Below, in pieces: positions 51,420-59,910 of a DNA stretch of 64,000 bases. Each line of letters begins with the position of its first letter. The first letter of the stretch is position 1. The notes beneath the pieces are model-generated. The model saw only the letters and a program-made list of their open reading frames with translations, did no database searches and was not told where the DNA came from. Position numbers and translations under genes: made by a program. Source of the DNA: Bog-532 sp963830385 (GTDB lineage Bacteria; Actinomycetota; Actinomycetes; Streptosporangiales; Streptosporangiaceae); the NCBI GenBank assembly GCA_963830385.1, contig CAWHMD010000004.1, positions 124,001 to 188,000 on the forward strand, written 5' to 3'.

Positions 51420-52023
51420 GGGCAGCAGTTTCTGAGTCGATGAGATCCTGCACGATTTTGCCTGCTTCTTCTTCGGTCCGGGCTATCGCGCCCCATCCGG
51501 TGATCACTTCACCGTCGTAGCTCATGCCGACCCATCGGCCCCATGCGTGCGTACCGTGCTGGTGCAGGGCCAGGTAGAGGGCTCCCTTCGAGCGAACCGC
51601 GGCGTCGGTTGAGCGGTACCAGCCGATGAGAGCTTCGTTGTCCCAGAGCCGAAGCTCGCCGCGCCAGCGATAGCTGCCGTCCTCGACGGGCACAGCTCGG
51701 TCTGCGTCGAGCTGGAGCAGCTCTCCGCGCTGGTGGACTTCCATGGGGTGGACGTCAACGCGGGGTTGGCCGTCCTTCCAGGTTTGCCAGGCACACCACC
51801 AGGTGCCGGATAGGTCGAGGTCGTAATTGAGCTGGCCTGCTAGTTCGTCCAGTGAGATGCGGAGAGCGTCGGCAAGAGCAACTGCTACGGGCAGTACGGG
51901 TTGTTGTTGGCCCGCTTCGTAGCGGGCGAGCTGGCGGAGGCTGACGCCGGTTTCCTTGGCGAGCTGTGCTTGAGAGAGGCCAAGTTCCGCACGGCGGCGT
52001 CGGATGACCTCGGATATGTCCAT
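51406..52023 (-). CDS. XRE-family regulator, putative AICE master repressor
   Basis: 205 residues. N-terminal Cro/CI-type HTH (MDISEVIRRRRAELGLSQAQ, then LAKETGVSLRQLARYEAGQQ), with a C-terminal beta-rich domain (SGTWWCAWQTWKDGQPRVDV, then ALYLALHQHGTHAWGRWVGM) that may sense a ligand. It faces the AICE gene series across a spacer with an 11-bp inverted repeat that overlaps its own start region. The position equals that of the transfer/replication repressors of other AICEs. The start at 52023 is chosen for the HTH. Confidence 0.85.
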   Translation of the reverse strand: MDISEVIRRRRAELGLSQAQLAKETGVSLRQLARYEAGQQQPVLPVAVALADALRISLDELAGQLNYDLDLSGTWWCAWQTWKDGQPRVDVHPMEVHQRGELLQLDADRAVPVEDGSYRWRGELRLWDNEALIGWYRSTDAAVRSKGALYLALHQHGTHAWGRWVGMSYDGEVITGWGAIARTEEEAGKIVQDLIDSETAAHASQ

Positions 52024-52024
52024 G

Positions 52025-52115
52025 TAGTCATCATGCCTGCCAGAACCGTCACCAGGCAAAACGACTAATCCGTCATGCTGTCTGCCGTATTAGGCTTGAC
52101 ATGATGACTAATACG
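52025..52115. promoter_or_regulatory. XRE operator/promoter region of the AICE
   Basis: TAGTCATCATG (52025-52035) and CATGATGACTA (52100-52110) form a perfect 11-bp inverted repeat. GACTAATCCG (52063) and GACTAATACG (52106) are direct repeats, and CGTATTAG (52086-52093) mirrors CTAATACG (52108-52115). A TTGACA -35-like box is at 52096-52101. Repression of the rightward genes and of the XRE gene itself is likely. Confidence 0.65.
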
Positions 52116-52179
52116 ACGCACCATGTGTCTATTGCGGCATGCATGTAGCCGCCAAACTACACAGAGGAAGGCATCGATC

Positions 52180-52518
52180 ATGCGAATCGAGATCGTCACG
52201 GACGGCTACCAGTTCCGGGTGGCGGGGACGGCCAAGCCACGGCCGGACTTCAAGGACAAGACCAAGCAGGCGACGACGAGGGATGGCGTGCCGATCTGGA
52301 CGGTGCGGCTGGACGCGATCGACGCGGAGCGTGAGACCAGGGAAACCATCTGGGTCGAGGTGGCCGGAGACGAGCCCAAGCTGACCTTTGAGGGATACGC
52401 CCAGGTCCACGGTCTGGTGTTCGCACCGTGGGTCGGCCGTGACGGCAAGATCAAGCGCGCGTTCCGCGCCGATTCGGTCACTGCACTGGCCGATGTCCGT
52501 AAGCCCACCGCCGCGTGA
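52180..52518 (+). CDS. AICE conserved small protein (112 aa)
   Basis: MRIEIVTDGYQFRVAGTAKP, then KTKQATTRDGVPIWTVRLDA. A small alpha/beta protein found at this position, first gene after the control region, in pSAM2-like elements as I recall; no established function. A single-strand DNA or replication accessory role is only a guess. GGAAGG precedes the ATG at 52180. Confidence 0.75.
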   Translation: MRIEIVTDGYQFRVAGTAKPRPDFKDKTKQATTRDGVPIWTVRLDAIDAERETRETIWVEVAGDEPKLTFEGYAQVHGLVFAPWVGRDGKIKRAFRADSVTALADVRKPTAA

Positions 52519-52627
52519 CCTGCCGGTCACACGCCCGCTTACCCGTGCTCGTGACGCCCGCTCTGCGGCTGGTGCAGGGCAGGCACACCGATCCTCATCC
52601 CGTACCGCACAGACAGGAGAACACTCC

Positions 52628-52987
52628 ATGACCGCCGACGTCATCAAGGTCCCGGATTTCGTGACCATGACCGCACCCAACCCGGACAGCACGATGGCTG
52701 AGCTGGGCATCGCCCTGGTGGCAATGTTCACCGAGGACGGCACCCTCCCGCAGCCGCGCTACCTGTCCCTGTCAGTCACCGGGCAGGAAATCAGCATGCA
52801 GTTCGGCTCCGAGCCGGACACCTTCCATCACCTGGCCCGCTGGGCCGACCGGTTCGGCGGCACCGTCACCGGATCACCGGCCGAGGACGTGTGCGGTGAG
52901 CCCGCCGTCCGCTGCGAGGTCAAGTTCCCCTACGCAGGCATCCAGGTCAGCGCCTACGCCTACATCCGCACCACCAGCACCCGCTGA
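52628..52987 (+). CDS. Hypothetical AICE protein (119 aa)
   Basis: MTADVIKVPDFVTMTAPNPD followed by a compact domain (PRYLSLSVTGQEISMQFGSE, then FHHLARWADRFGGTV). AGGAGAACACTCC gives a good start. Not recognised beyond a similarity in style to other AICE backbone genes. Same strand and tight spacing as its neighbours; a hairpin repeat (52995) follows its stop. Confidence 0.65.
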   Translation: MTADVIKVPDFVTMTAPNPDSTMAELGIALVAMFTEDGTLPQPRYLSLSVTGQEISMQFGSEPDTFHHLARWADRFGGTVTGSPAEDVCGEPAVRCEVKFPYAGIQVSAYAYIRTTSTR

Positions 52988-52994
52988 CACGCAC

Positions 52995-53056
52995 ATGCCG
53001 GGCCTGGGGGATTGCCGTCCCCCAGCCCGGCCCACCACCGATCCCCTCATCCCGTT
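52995..53056 (+). repeat. Intergenic hairpin repeat, copy 1
   Basis: 62-bp block with stem GCCGGGCCTGGGGGA / TCCCCCAGCCCGGC, followed by a shared tail ending CATCCCGTT. Almost identical to 54076-54136. Each copy sits after a stop codon and ends just before the next ribosome site. Confidence 0.8.
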
Positions 53057-53084
53057 CACCAGCACGACAATCAAGGAGAACCAC

Positions 53085-54068
53085 ATGCCAGCCAACATCG
53101 AATCGATGTTCTCGGTCCGCCAGATGCCCTGGCACCGTGAAGGCACCATCCTCGACGACTACCCCGGCACGTGGGCGGACGCCCGGAACCTGGCCGGTCT
53201 GGACTGGGACCCGGTAACCGCCGACGTGTACGCGGTCACTGGCATCAACCCTGACGGCACCGAGCATTACGAGCCCGTCGAGGGCTGGAAAACCATCTCC
53301 CGCTCCGACACCGGAGCCGTCCTGTCCATCAATAAGGACACCTACACCGTCATCGACCACAGCGAAATGGGCGAGATCGTCGAAGCGGTCCTGGCCCAGC
53401 CCAACGTCCAGTGGGAAACCGCGGGCGTGCTGGACGGCGGCCGGTCCGTCTGGTGCCTCGCGCTGCTGGACGAGCCCATCACTCTGCCGGGCGATGACAG
53501 CCCGACCCTGCCGTATCTGGCCATCACCAACCGGCACGACGGCACCGCCGCCTGCGCCCTGCGGGCCACCGCCGTGCGGATCGTGTGCGCCAACACCTTC
53601 CGCGCCGCCGAACTGGAAGGCGAGCGCACCGGCACCACCTTCTCCTTCATCCACAAAGCCTCCTGGCGGAACCGCATCGACCAGGCCCGCCAGGCCGTGA
53701 CCGGCGCCAAAGCCGAGATGCGCCGCTACCAGGAACTGGCCACTGACCTGCTGGCCATCCCCATCACCACCCAGCAGCGTGAGCTGTTCATCACCGAATT
53801 CATTCCCATGCCACCTACCGGCCTGGTTACCGACCGGGTGGCCCGCAACGTGGAGGAAGCCCGCACGGCGCTGCGGCTGCTGTTCGACTCCACCACCAAC
53901 AACCAGATCGCCGGGACCGCCTACGGGCTCGTTCAGGCCTCCGGTGAATACCTCGATCACGTCCGTACCGCCCGGTCCTGGGAGACCCGGCTCAACCGGA
54001 CCCTGATCCGCCCGGAGCCGCTCAAGCACCGGGCCTTGTCCCTGGTCCGTGAGGTGATCACGGCCTGA
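53085..54068 (+). CDS. DUF932 (phage/plasmid-like) protein
   Basis: 327 residues. Starts MPANIESMFSVRQMPWHREG, the typical opening of DUF932/TIGR03299 plasmid-like proteins, and includes AITNRHDGTAACALRATAVR then IVCANTFRAAE. Common on actinomycete plasmids, AICEs and phages; biochemical role not established. AAGGAGAACCAC precedes the ATG at 53085. Flanked on both sides by the same hairpin repeat. Confidence 0.88.
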   Translation: MPANIESMFSVRQMPWHREGTILDDYPGTWADARNLAGLDWDPVTADVYAVTGINPDGTEHYEPVEGWKTISRSDTGAVLSINKDTYTVIDHSEMGEIVEAVLAQPNVQWETAGVLDGGRSVWCLALLDEPITLPGDDSPTLPYLAITNRHDGTAACALRATAVRIVCANTFRAAELEGERTGTTFSFIHKASWRNRIDQARQAVTGAKAEMRRYQELATDLLAIPITTQQRELFITEFIPMPPTGLVTDRVARNVEEARTALRLLFDSTTNNQIAGTAYGLVQASGEYLDHVRTARSWETRLNRTLIRPEPLKHRALSLVREVITA

Positions 54069-54075
54069 CATCAAA

Positions 54076-54136
54076 ATGCCGGGCCTGGGGGATTGCCGTC
54101 CCCCGGCCCGGCCCACCAGCGATCCCTCATCCCGTT
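54076..54136 (+). repeat. Intergenic hairpin repeat, copy 2
   Basis: 61-bp near copy of 52995-53056 (a few changes, stem preserved), starting 7 bp after the DUF932 stop. Confidence 0.8.
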
Positions 54137-54156
54137 ACAAACAAGGAGACAGCGGC

Positions 54157-54423
54157 ATGTCCCATCGTACGCGCGTGCCTGCGGGCACGCACGAACCGCG
54201 AACCATCGAGTTCCGCTCTACCGGCAGTGATGGCCACCGGGTCATCTACCACGAGCCGATCTGCCCCGACTGCGGCTCGTTCGACATCACCGAGAACGAG
54301 GTCGACACCGGCGACGGCATCAGCGAACTCGGCCTGACCTGCGAAGCGTGCGGCACCGCCTGGCCGGTCGCCTGCGTCGTGGACTGGGACACCCCCCCGG
54401 GGAGTGACCATGCCCCGGCGTAA
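54157..54423 (+). CDS. Small Zn-ribbon protein (88 aa)
   Basis: MSHRTRVPAGTHEPRTIEFR, then EPICPDCGSFDIT and LTCEACGTAWPVAC: two CxxC pairs forming a zinc ribbon. AAGGAGACAGCGGC precedes the ATG. Overlaps the next gene by 14 bp. Probably nucleic-acid binding; unknown role. Confidence 0.7.
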   Translation: MSHRTRVPAGTHEPRTIEFRSTGSDGHRVIYHEPICPDCGSFDITENEVDTGDGISELGLTCEACGTAWPVACVVDWDTPPGSDHAPA

Positions 54424-54613
54424 CCGCAACGTCCACGCGCTCACCGTCGACCCGGACAAGCTGGCCGACCAGGCCCGCCAGCTCACCACCGAACTCACCG
54501 GCCCCGGCCAGCCGGTCATCCTGCGCACCTGCATCGCCGAATGGGTCAGCCGTCATCCTGGCGGCCACGTCGTCGTCGCGGACGCGAAGGCGGTGGCCCC
54601 TGATGGCCGGTAA
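54410..54613 (+). CDS. Hypothetical AICE protein (67 aa)
   Basis: MPRRNRNVHALTVDPDKLAD followed by RQLTTELTGPGQPVILRTCI. GGGGAGTGACC precedes the ATG. Overlaps genes on both sides, as is normal in this compact series. Not recognised. Confidence 0.6.
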   Translation: MPRRNRNVHALTVDPDKLADQARQLTTELTGPGQPVILRTCIAEWVSRHPGGHVVVADAKAVAPDGR

Positions 54614-55277
54614 CAGCAACAGCCGCAACCAGCGGAACAACCCCTACCTGGTCGAGGGCTGGGCGGTCGATTTTCACCGCAGTATGGCAGGCATCGCCTG
54701 GCGGTGGCGCACCGAACTGACCCTGCTCGCTGCCCTGCTGGCCGGGTACTTCCGGCTCGCGGTGGCCATCACCGCCCTGTGGGCACTGCTCGTCCTGGCT
54801 GCCCCCATCGCGGCGGCCCTGGCCATCCCGCCCTCACGCGGGTACCTCAAGCGGCACGCCTGGTGCCTGATCACCCGGCACCGCCTCCAGCGGGTCTGCT
54901 ACGAAGGACGGCTGCACACCCGCGCCGGACGCCTCCCGCTCATCCTCTGGATCCGCCCAACCAAGGTCGGCGAACGCGCCTGGATCATCTGCCGGGCAGG
55001 GGTCTGCGCCGATGACTTCGACGCCTACCGGGCTGAGATCGGCGCGGGCTGTTACGCCCGCGAAGCCCGGGTCATCCGCAACAAGAAGCACTCCCACTTC
55101 GTCACCATCGACATCATCCGCCACGACCCGCTGACCGCCGACGTCATCATCCCCTCCCGCATCCCCCGCCCCGCCCCGGCCAGCAGCACCGGCCCGGGCG
55201 ACAGCATCGGCTCGGACGTTATCGAGCCCACCACCGTCATCCCGCCCACGGCCAAAGTCAGCGAGCCGGTCGCATGA
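54603..55277 (+). CDS. Spd-like membrane protein of the transfer module
   Basis: 224 residues. Two adjacent membrane helices (about 39-75: LTLLAALLAGYFRLAVAITA, then LWALLVLAAPIAAALAIP) and a soluble domain (LILWIRPTKVGERAWIICRA, then NKKHSHFVTIDIIRHDPLTA). Directly upstream of the Tra ATPase, where pSAM2-like elements keep the spd genes for spread of DNA through the mycelium. The function is inferred from position and topology. Confidence 0.65.
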   Translation: MAGNSNSRNQRNNPYLVEGWAVDFHRSMAGIAWRWRTELTLLAALLAGYFRLAVAITALWALLVLAAPIAAALAIPPSRGYLKRHAWCLITRHRLQRVCYEGRLHTRAGRLPLILWIRPTKVGERAWIICRAGVCADDFDAYRAEIGAGCYAREARVIRNKKHSHFVTIDIIRHDPLTADVIIPSRIPRPAPASSTGPGDSIGSDVIEPTTVIPPTAKVSEPVA

Positions 55278-55609
55278 CCGGCCGCCAGAGCGCCGGCCAC
55301 CACCGGACGGCCAAGCTCACCTCCCAGCTCACCAGGGGCGACCTGATCCACCTGGATGGCCTTGGCGGGTTCACCGTCACCGCCGTCGAGCCCTACGGCA
55401 CACAGGCACTCATCAAGCTCGCCACCGCCAGCCTGGCCGTCATCACCGAACGCGACGTGCGCTGGCACGTTCTCACCCCGGACAGCCCGGTCTACCTGCA
55501 CCACTACCAAGCCTGCCAGGCCTGCCACGGCAAAGGCATCGTCTTCGCCACCCGCGATGACGGTGACCTGGCCTGGGACAGCGGCTGTAACCGCTGGGTC
55601 ACCCGCTGA
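55274..55609 (+). CDS. Hypothetical AICE protein (111 aa)
   Basis: Starts by ATGA overlap with the membrane protein gene. Two parts: a small beta-rich domain (GDLIHLDGLGGFTVTAVEPY) and a Cys pair near the end (CQACHGKGIVFA), possibly zinc-binding. Not recognised. Confidence 0.6.
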   Translation: MTGRQSAGHHRTAKLTSQLTRGDLIHLDGLGGFTVTAVEPYGTQALIKLATASLAVITERDVRWHVLTPDSPVYLHHYQACQACHGKGIVFATRDDGDLAWDSGCNRWVTR

Positions 55610-55679
55610 CCCAGCCCCTCTGGCAGGCCCCGGCACCAGCCGGGGCCTGCCACCCATCCCCGATAGGAGGCAAGCCCTC

Positions 55680-56489
55680 ATGACCACCATCACCCCGGCC
55701 GGGTTCCCGTTCTCGATGTTCGACCCCGTGCACTTGGGCATCGATGAGAACAGCGAGCACGTCTACGTCGACTTGGCCGAACGCAACATGCTGCTCGGCG
55801 GGGAGCCCGGCGGGGGCAAGTCCTCCGGGCTGAACCTGATCACCGCTCACGGCGCGCTGTCTTATGACTGCAAGCTGATCCTGGTTGACGGCAAGCAGGT
55901 CGAGCTCGGCCCCTGGCGGCATTGCGCGGATGAGTTCATCGGCCCGTCCATCAAAGATGCCATCGAGGCGTTCGAGTCCTTCCAGGCCACCATGGACGCC
56001 AGGTACCAGATGCTGCTGGCCACCGGCCGCCGCAAGATCGTCCGCGACTCCGGCGAGCACGTCTACCTGATCGTCATCGACGAGTACGCCTACTTCTCCG
56101 CCACCGTCGGCTCCAAGCAGGAACGGGAGAAGTTCGCCGCCCTGACCCGGGACCTGGTAGCCCGGGGCCGCGCCGCAGGCGTCATCATCATCCTGGCCAC
56201 CCAGCGGCCCTCCCATCAGGTCATCGACCCGTCCATGCGAGATCTGTTCGGCTACCGGTGGGCGTTCCGCTGCACCACCGACTCCTCCTCCGACGTCGTG
56301 CTCGGGCAAGGCTGGGCCAACGACGGGTACACCGCGGCCGACATCGACCCCCTCGCACGCGGCGTCGGCTATCTGCTGTCCGAGACCGGCGTCCCCCGCC
56401 GGATCAAGGCCGCCTACCTCACCGACGACGATGTGGCCTACCTCGCCACCTACGCCGCCCAGCTACGGCACTACAGCGAGGCCGCATGA
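55680..56489 (+). CDS. FtsK/SpoIIIE-type conjugative transfer ATPase (TraSA-like)
   Basis: 269 residues. Walker A GGEPGGGKSSG (about 42-52), Walker B YLIVIDEYAY and the FtsK motif LATQRPS are present. It would act as a hexameric pump that moves double-stranded DNA to a neighbouring hypha, the single transfer protein AICEs need. It is somewhat shorter than pSAM2 TraSA (about 306 as I recall) and lacks a recognisable membrane region, which the upstream Spd-like protein might supply. AGGAGGCAAGCCCTC precedes the ATG. Confidence 0.9.
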   Translation: MTTITPAGFPFSMFDPVHLGIDENSEHVYVDLAERNMLLGGEPGGGKSSGLNLITAHGALSYDCKLILVDGKQVELGPWRHCADEFIGPSIKDAIEAFESFQATMDARYQMLLATGRRKIVRDSGEHVYLIVIDEYAYFSATVGSKQEREKFAALTRDLVARGRAAGVIIILATQRPSHQVIDPSMRDLFGYRWAFRCTTDSSSDVVLGQGWANDGYTAADIDPLARGVGYLLSETGVPRRIKAAYLTDDDVAYLATYAAQLRHYSEAA

Positions 56490-56836
56490 GCCACGCACAC
56501 GCCCTCACCTACCCCTACGACCGCGCATCCGGGGCCAGCCCCGGCAGGCACAACGGTGTCAAGGCACGGTTGACGGCCAAACAGCGCTCGCGGCCTGTCG
56601 ACAACGACGAGTACGCCGCGTTCGCCCGGCGCGTCCTGCGTGCTTACAGCCGCCGCATCGCTGCGGGCGACATCGACGCCCTGACCGGCATGGCTGATCT
56701 CTCCGCCGAGGTCGAGTCCGCCATGATCCAAGCCGTGACCGGCCTGCGTCAGCAGGGCTACTCCTGGGCCGACATCGGCACCCGGCTCGGAATCACCCGC
56801 CAGGCCGCCCAGCAACGCTGGGGACACCCGGCATGA
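56486..56836 (+). CDS. HTH protein between tra and rep (116 aa)
   Basis: Starts ATGA on the tra stop and ends ATGA on the rep start. The C-terminus carries a sigma-like HTH (QGYSWADIGTRLGITRQAAQ). The middle is helical. Typical companion of Rep in AICEs; may regulate replication genes or bind the origin. Confidence 0.75.
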   Translation: MSHAHALTYPYDRASGASPGRHNGVKARLTAKQRSRPVDNDEYAAFARRVLRAYSRRIAAGDIDALTGMADLSAEVESAMIQAVTGLRQQGYSWADIGTRLGITRQAAQQRWGHPA

Positions 56837-58263
56837 CCATCACCGCCGCGACAGCCGCTCTCAGCCCCGAGCCGTTCGATGGCCCGGAGCTGGGGGCGGA
56901 CGCCGACGACACCGAAGCCATCTCCTGGAATGACTTCAAAGCCTGGGAACATCAGTTCACCGGAACCGGGGGATGCTCGCATCCGATCCGGCTACGAGGC
57001 CAGATCGAGGCCGTTGACCTGGCCACCGGCGAACTAGCTCCCGTCTACGACACCTCCACCGAACCCGGCGGCGTGCTGCACGTCGCGTGCGGTAACCGCC
57101 GCGAGTCCGTCTGCCCGGCCTGTTCAGCGGTCTACAAGCGCGACGCAAGACAGCTTGTCCGCGCGGGCCTGATCGGCGGCAAGGGCGTCCCCGGGACCGT
57201 CGCCGCGCACCCGTGCGTGTTCGCCACCTTCACCGCCCCCAGCTTCGGCCCCGTCCACTCCCGGCGCCTGCGGGGCAAAACGGTGCTGCCGTGCCGTGCC
57301 CGCCGCGACGCGCACGCCCGGCGCTGCCCGCACGGCCGTGATATCTCCTGCCCAATCCGGCACGTCGAAGATGATCCACGGCTGGGCCGCCCCATGTGCC
57401 CGGACTGCTACGACTACCAAGCTGCCGTGCTGTTCAACTTTTACGCGGGCGACCTGTGGCGCCGGTTCGTCACCTACCTGCCCCGGCACCTGGCCCGGCT
57501 CGCTGGTATCACCCAGAAAACGCTGCACGCCCAAGTCCGGCTCCGGTTCGTCAAAGTCGCCGAATACCAGGCCCGTGGCGTGGTCCATTTCCACGCCGTT
57601 ATCCGTCTCGACGCGGCCAGCCAGGACTATCAGGCCCCGCCTGCCTCCTACACGCCTGTGCTGCTGGCTGATGCCATCGGCCAGGCCGCCGCCGCTGTCC
57701 GGTTCCCCGCCGGGCACGACGGCCAGAAGGTCATGCTCGCCTTCGGCCCGCAGACCGATACCCGCCCCGTTCACCGTGACACTCTCGTCGCTACCGGCCA
57801 GCCGCTGAACGCCGTGGCCGTCGCGAACTACATCGCCAAGTACGCCACCAAGGGCGTCTCGGCTCCCGGCGTGCCGGACACCCGTATCCGGCACGCGATC
57901 GAGATCGGCGGGTTGCGCTGTTCAGCGCACTACCGGGCGATGATCACCACCGCGTGGGAACTCGGCCGCACCCGCCATGACGACCGGTTCCGGCTGCACG
58001 CCCACAAGCTCGGCTGGAGCGGCCACTTCCTCACCAAATCCCGCCGCTACTCCATCACCTTCGGCTACTTGCGCGGTCAGCGCGTCCAGCACCGCCGCGC
58101 ACAACGTCACCCGGGTGGCGAACATGACCCCTGGGGACGGCCCCTCGACGAAACCCTCGTCCTGATCGTTGCCACCTGGGACTACGCCGGAACCGGCTAC
58201 ACCCCCCGCAGCGCCGGCGCGGAACTGGCACTGGCCTCGGCCGATATGGCACGTGGCCGCTAG
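56833..58263 (+). CDS. RepSA-type rolling-circle replication initiator
   Basis: 476 residues. An N-terminal Cys-rich region (CGNRRESVCPACSAVYKRDA; CPHGRDISCPIRHV; MCPDCYDYQ) is followed by HUH motif 2 (GVVHFHAVIRLD) and motif 3 (VANYIAKYATKG) with the likely catalytic Tyr. It nicks and joins DNA at the double-strand origin so that the excised circle can replicate. Length fits RepSA of pSAM2 (about 460). No origin was recognised, but it often lies inside or next to rep. Confidence 0.9.
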   Translation: MTITAATAALSPEPFDGPELGADADDTEAISWNDFKAWEHQFTGTGGCSHPIRLRGQIEAVDLATGELAPVYDTSTEPGGVLHVACGNRRESVCPACSAVYKRDARQLVRAGLIGGKGVPGTVAAHPCVFATFTAPSFGPVHSRRLRGKTVLPCRARRDAHARRCPHGRDISCPIRHVEDDPRLGRPMCPDCYDYQAAVLFNFYAGDLWRRFVTYLPRHLARLAGITQKTLHAQVRLRFVKVAEYQARGVVHFHAVIRLDAASQDYQAPPASYTPVLLADAIGQAAAAVRFPAGHDGQKVMLAFGPQTDTRPVHRDTLVATGQPLNAVAVANYIAKYATKGVSAPGVPDTRIRHAIEIGGLRCSAHYRAMITTAWELGRTRHDDRFRLHAHKLGWSGHFLTKSRRYSITFGYLRGQRVQHRRAQRHPGGEHDPWGRPLDETLVLIVATWDYAGTGYTPRSAGAELALASADMARGR

Positions 58264-58334
58264 CCAGACCGGCGGTTTACCGTCGACTCGGACTCGACAG
58301 AAAACGAGCAACAGAAAGGAGGCGAACACACACC

Positions 58335-58421
58335 ATGAAACTCGACAACAGGGTAAGTCGCGCACGTAGCGCGCCCGCAATTAGCCACAGCCAAGCCCCT
58401 CCGGAAGAGAGGCTATGGTGA
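58335..58421 (+). CDS. Short ORF (28 aa) coupled to xis
   Basis: MKLDNRVSRARSAPAISHSQ, then APPEERLW. AAAGGAGG lies 12 bp before the ATG. Its stop overlaps the excisionase ATG at 58421 (TGATG), so it may be a leader whose translation sets the level of Xis. No family. Confidence 0.4.
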   Translation: MKLDNRVSRARSAPAISHSQAPPEERLW

Positions 58422-58603
58422 TGGCTGAAGAACAGCTTCTCACCCTACTTGAGGTCGCTGACCTCCTGCGGGTCAGCAAGTGGAGCGTTTACCAGCTCAT
58501 CTGGTCCGGCCAGCTCCGCACACTCAAGATCGGCCGCCGCCGTCTCGTCCGCCCGTCCGCCTTCGCGGAATGCGTGGACCTTCTTGACCAGGAGGCCGCG
58601 TAA
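58421..58603 (+). CDS. xis: Excisionase (Xis), MerR-like winged helix
   Basis: 60 residues. The classic excisionase/helix_turn_helix_17 pattern: LLTLLEVADLLRVSKWSVYQ, LIWSGQLRTLKIGRRRLVRP. It binds near att sites and steers the integrase to excision. The ATG at 58421 overlaps the stop of the short upstream ORF; an ATG at 58415 adds two residues. The integrase ATG follows the stop codon immediately. Confidence 0.92.
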   Translation: MAEEQLLTLLEVADLLRVSKWSVYQLIWSGQLRTLKIGRRRLVRPSAFAECVDLLDQEAA

Positions 58604-59869
58604 ATGGCAGGTAAGCGTGTCAATGGCGAAGGTTCTATCTTTCCCTACCGTAATGGTTTTGCTGCTTACGCATGGGTGATTACCCCGACCGGTCAGAAAA
58701 GACGCAAGTACGTCTACGGCAAGACCCGCGAAGAGGTCAATGATAAGTGGGTGCAGCTCAAAGCCAAGGCCGCTAAGGTACCCGTTCCTACCATCACGCC
58801 GACCGTAGCGGATTATCTCGCCTACTGGCTCGCTGAGATCATCAGGCCGAACCGCGAAGATAGCACGTACTCGCACTATGAGCTGATGTCCCGGCTTCAC
58901 GTTATCCCTGGCATTGGGAAGAAACGGGTAGACAAGCTGACCGTGCGAGAAACGCAGACGTGGCTCAACAAGGTTCCCGGCAACTGTCAGTGCTGCGCCC
59001 AGAAGAAAGACGCCAAGCGACCTAAGCCTCGGTGCTGCGCTATCAGTAAATGCTGCGAAGATTTCCCGAGTCGCCGCGTGATCGAAGCTGCCCGGGGCAC
59101 ACTGCGGGCCGCGCTTAACCATGCCATGCGTGAAGAACTCATTTCGCGTAACGTGGCCGAGCTGGTCACGCTGCCAAAGGCCCGTAAGAAGAACCGGCGT
59201 AAGAACTCCTGGACCGTAGACGAGGCCCGCAAGTTCCTCGAATGCTCACGCAAAGAGAACGACCCGCTCTACCCGCTGTGGGTGCTCATCTTGGTACTTG
59301 GGCTGCGCAAGGGTGAAGCGCTCGGGCTGATCGAGCCTGATGACGATTGGCGCACGGATGAAAACACCGCTGTCATTGATCTCGAATGGCAGCTACAGCA
59401 CGTCGGCGGGCATCGGCTCACTCACAAGCAGGTACTTAAAGCCGATGGCAGCACGGACACGCTCCCGCTCCCGCCGATCTGCGTCACCGCGCTGCGGATC
59501 GCCAAGCGGAACCACGACCAGGCCCGGACCGCTGACTGGCCAGATGTCTGCATCTGCGGCGAGAAGCATGCGCTGGTGTTCACCACTCGCACCGGTCATC
59601 CGATCGAACCCCGCAACATCAATCGAAGCTTCGATCTGCGGTGCGCCCGCTACGGCGTCCGCCGGATCACGCTTCACGACACCCGCCGGACATGCGGCTC
59701 GCTGCTGGCCGCGCTCGACGTTCACCCGCGTATCGCGATGGCCATCCTTCGCCACAGCCGGATCGCGCTCACGATGGAGATCTACACCCAGGTCCCCGAC
59801 AAGGTGACCAGGGACGCGCTCAGGCGGCTGAGCGACTGGCTCGGCCAGGACGGCGAGACCCGCTCATGA
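58604..59869 (+). CDS. int: Tyrosine integrase of the AICE
   Basis: 421 residues. An N-terminal arm-binding domain (GEGSIFPYRNGFAAYAWVIT), a core-binding domain with a Cys-rich insert (CQCCAQKK, RCCAISKCCEDFPSRR) usual in pSAM2-type integrases, and a catalytic domain: Arg in LVLGLRKGEAL, HDTRR, RHSRI and the nucleophile in MEIYTQV. All catalytic residues are present. It would recombine the tRNA-Arg(ACG) site. It starts right after xis and ends 74 bp before attR. Confidence 0.95.
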   Translation: MAGKRVNGEGSIFPYRNGFAAYAWVITPTGQKRRKYVYGKTREEVNDKWVQLKAKAAKVPVPTITPTVADYLAYWLAEIIRPNREDSTYSHYELMSRLHVIPGIGKKRVDKLTVRETQTWLNKVPGNCQCCAQKKDAKRPKPRCCAISKCCEDFPSRRVIEAARGTLRAALNHAMREELISRNVAELVTLPKARKKNRRKNSWTVDEARKFLECSRKENDPLYPLWVLILVLGLRKGEALGLIEPDDDWRTDENTAVIDLEWQLQHVGGHRLTHKQVLKADGSTDTLPLPPICVTALRIAKRNHDQARTADWPDVCICGEKHALVFTTRTGHPIEPRNINRSFDLRCARYGVRRITLHDTRRTCGSLLAALDVHPRIAMAILRHSRIALTMEIYTQVPDKVTRDALRRLSDWLGQDGETRS

Positions 59870-59876
59870 CCGGCCA

Positions 59877-59898
59877 TTGCTGTACTTCACTGCTGTAC
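59877..59898. repeat. TGCTGTAC pair, AICE right arm
   Basis: TTGCTGTACTT, three bases (CAC), TGCTGTAC, 45 bp inside attR and just after the int stop. Confidence 0.65.
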
Positions 59899-59910
59899 GG
59901 GACATGCAAA

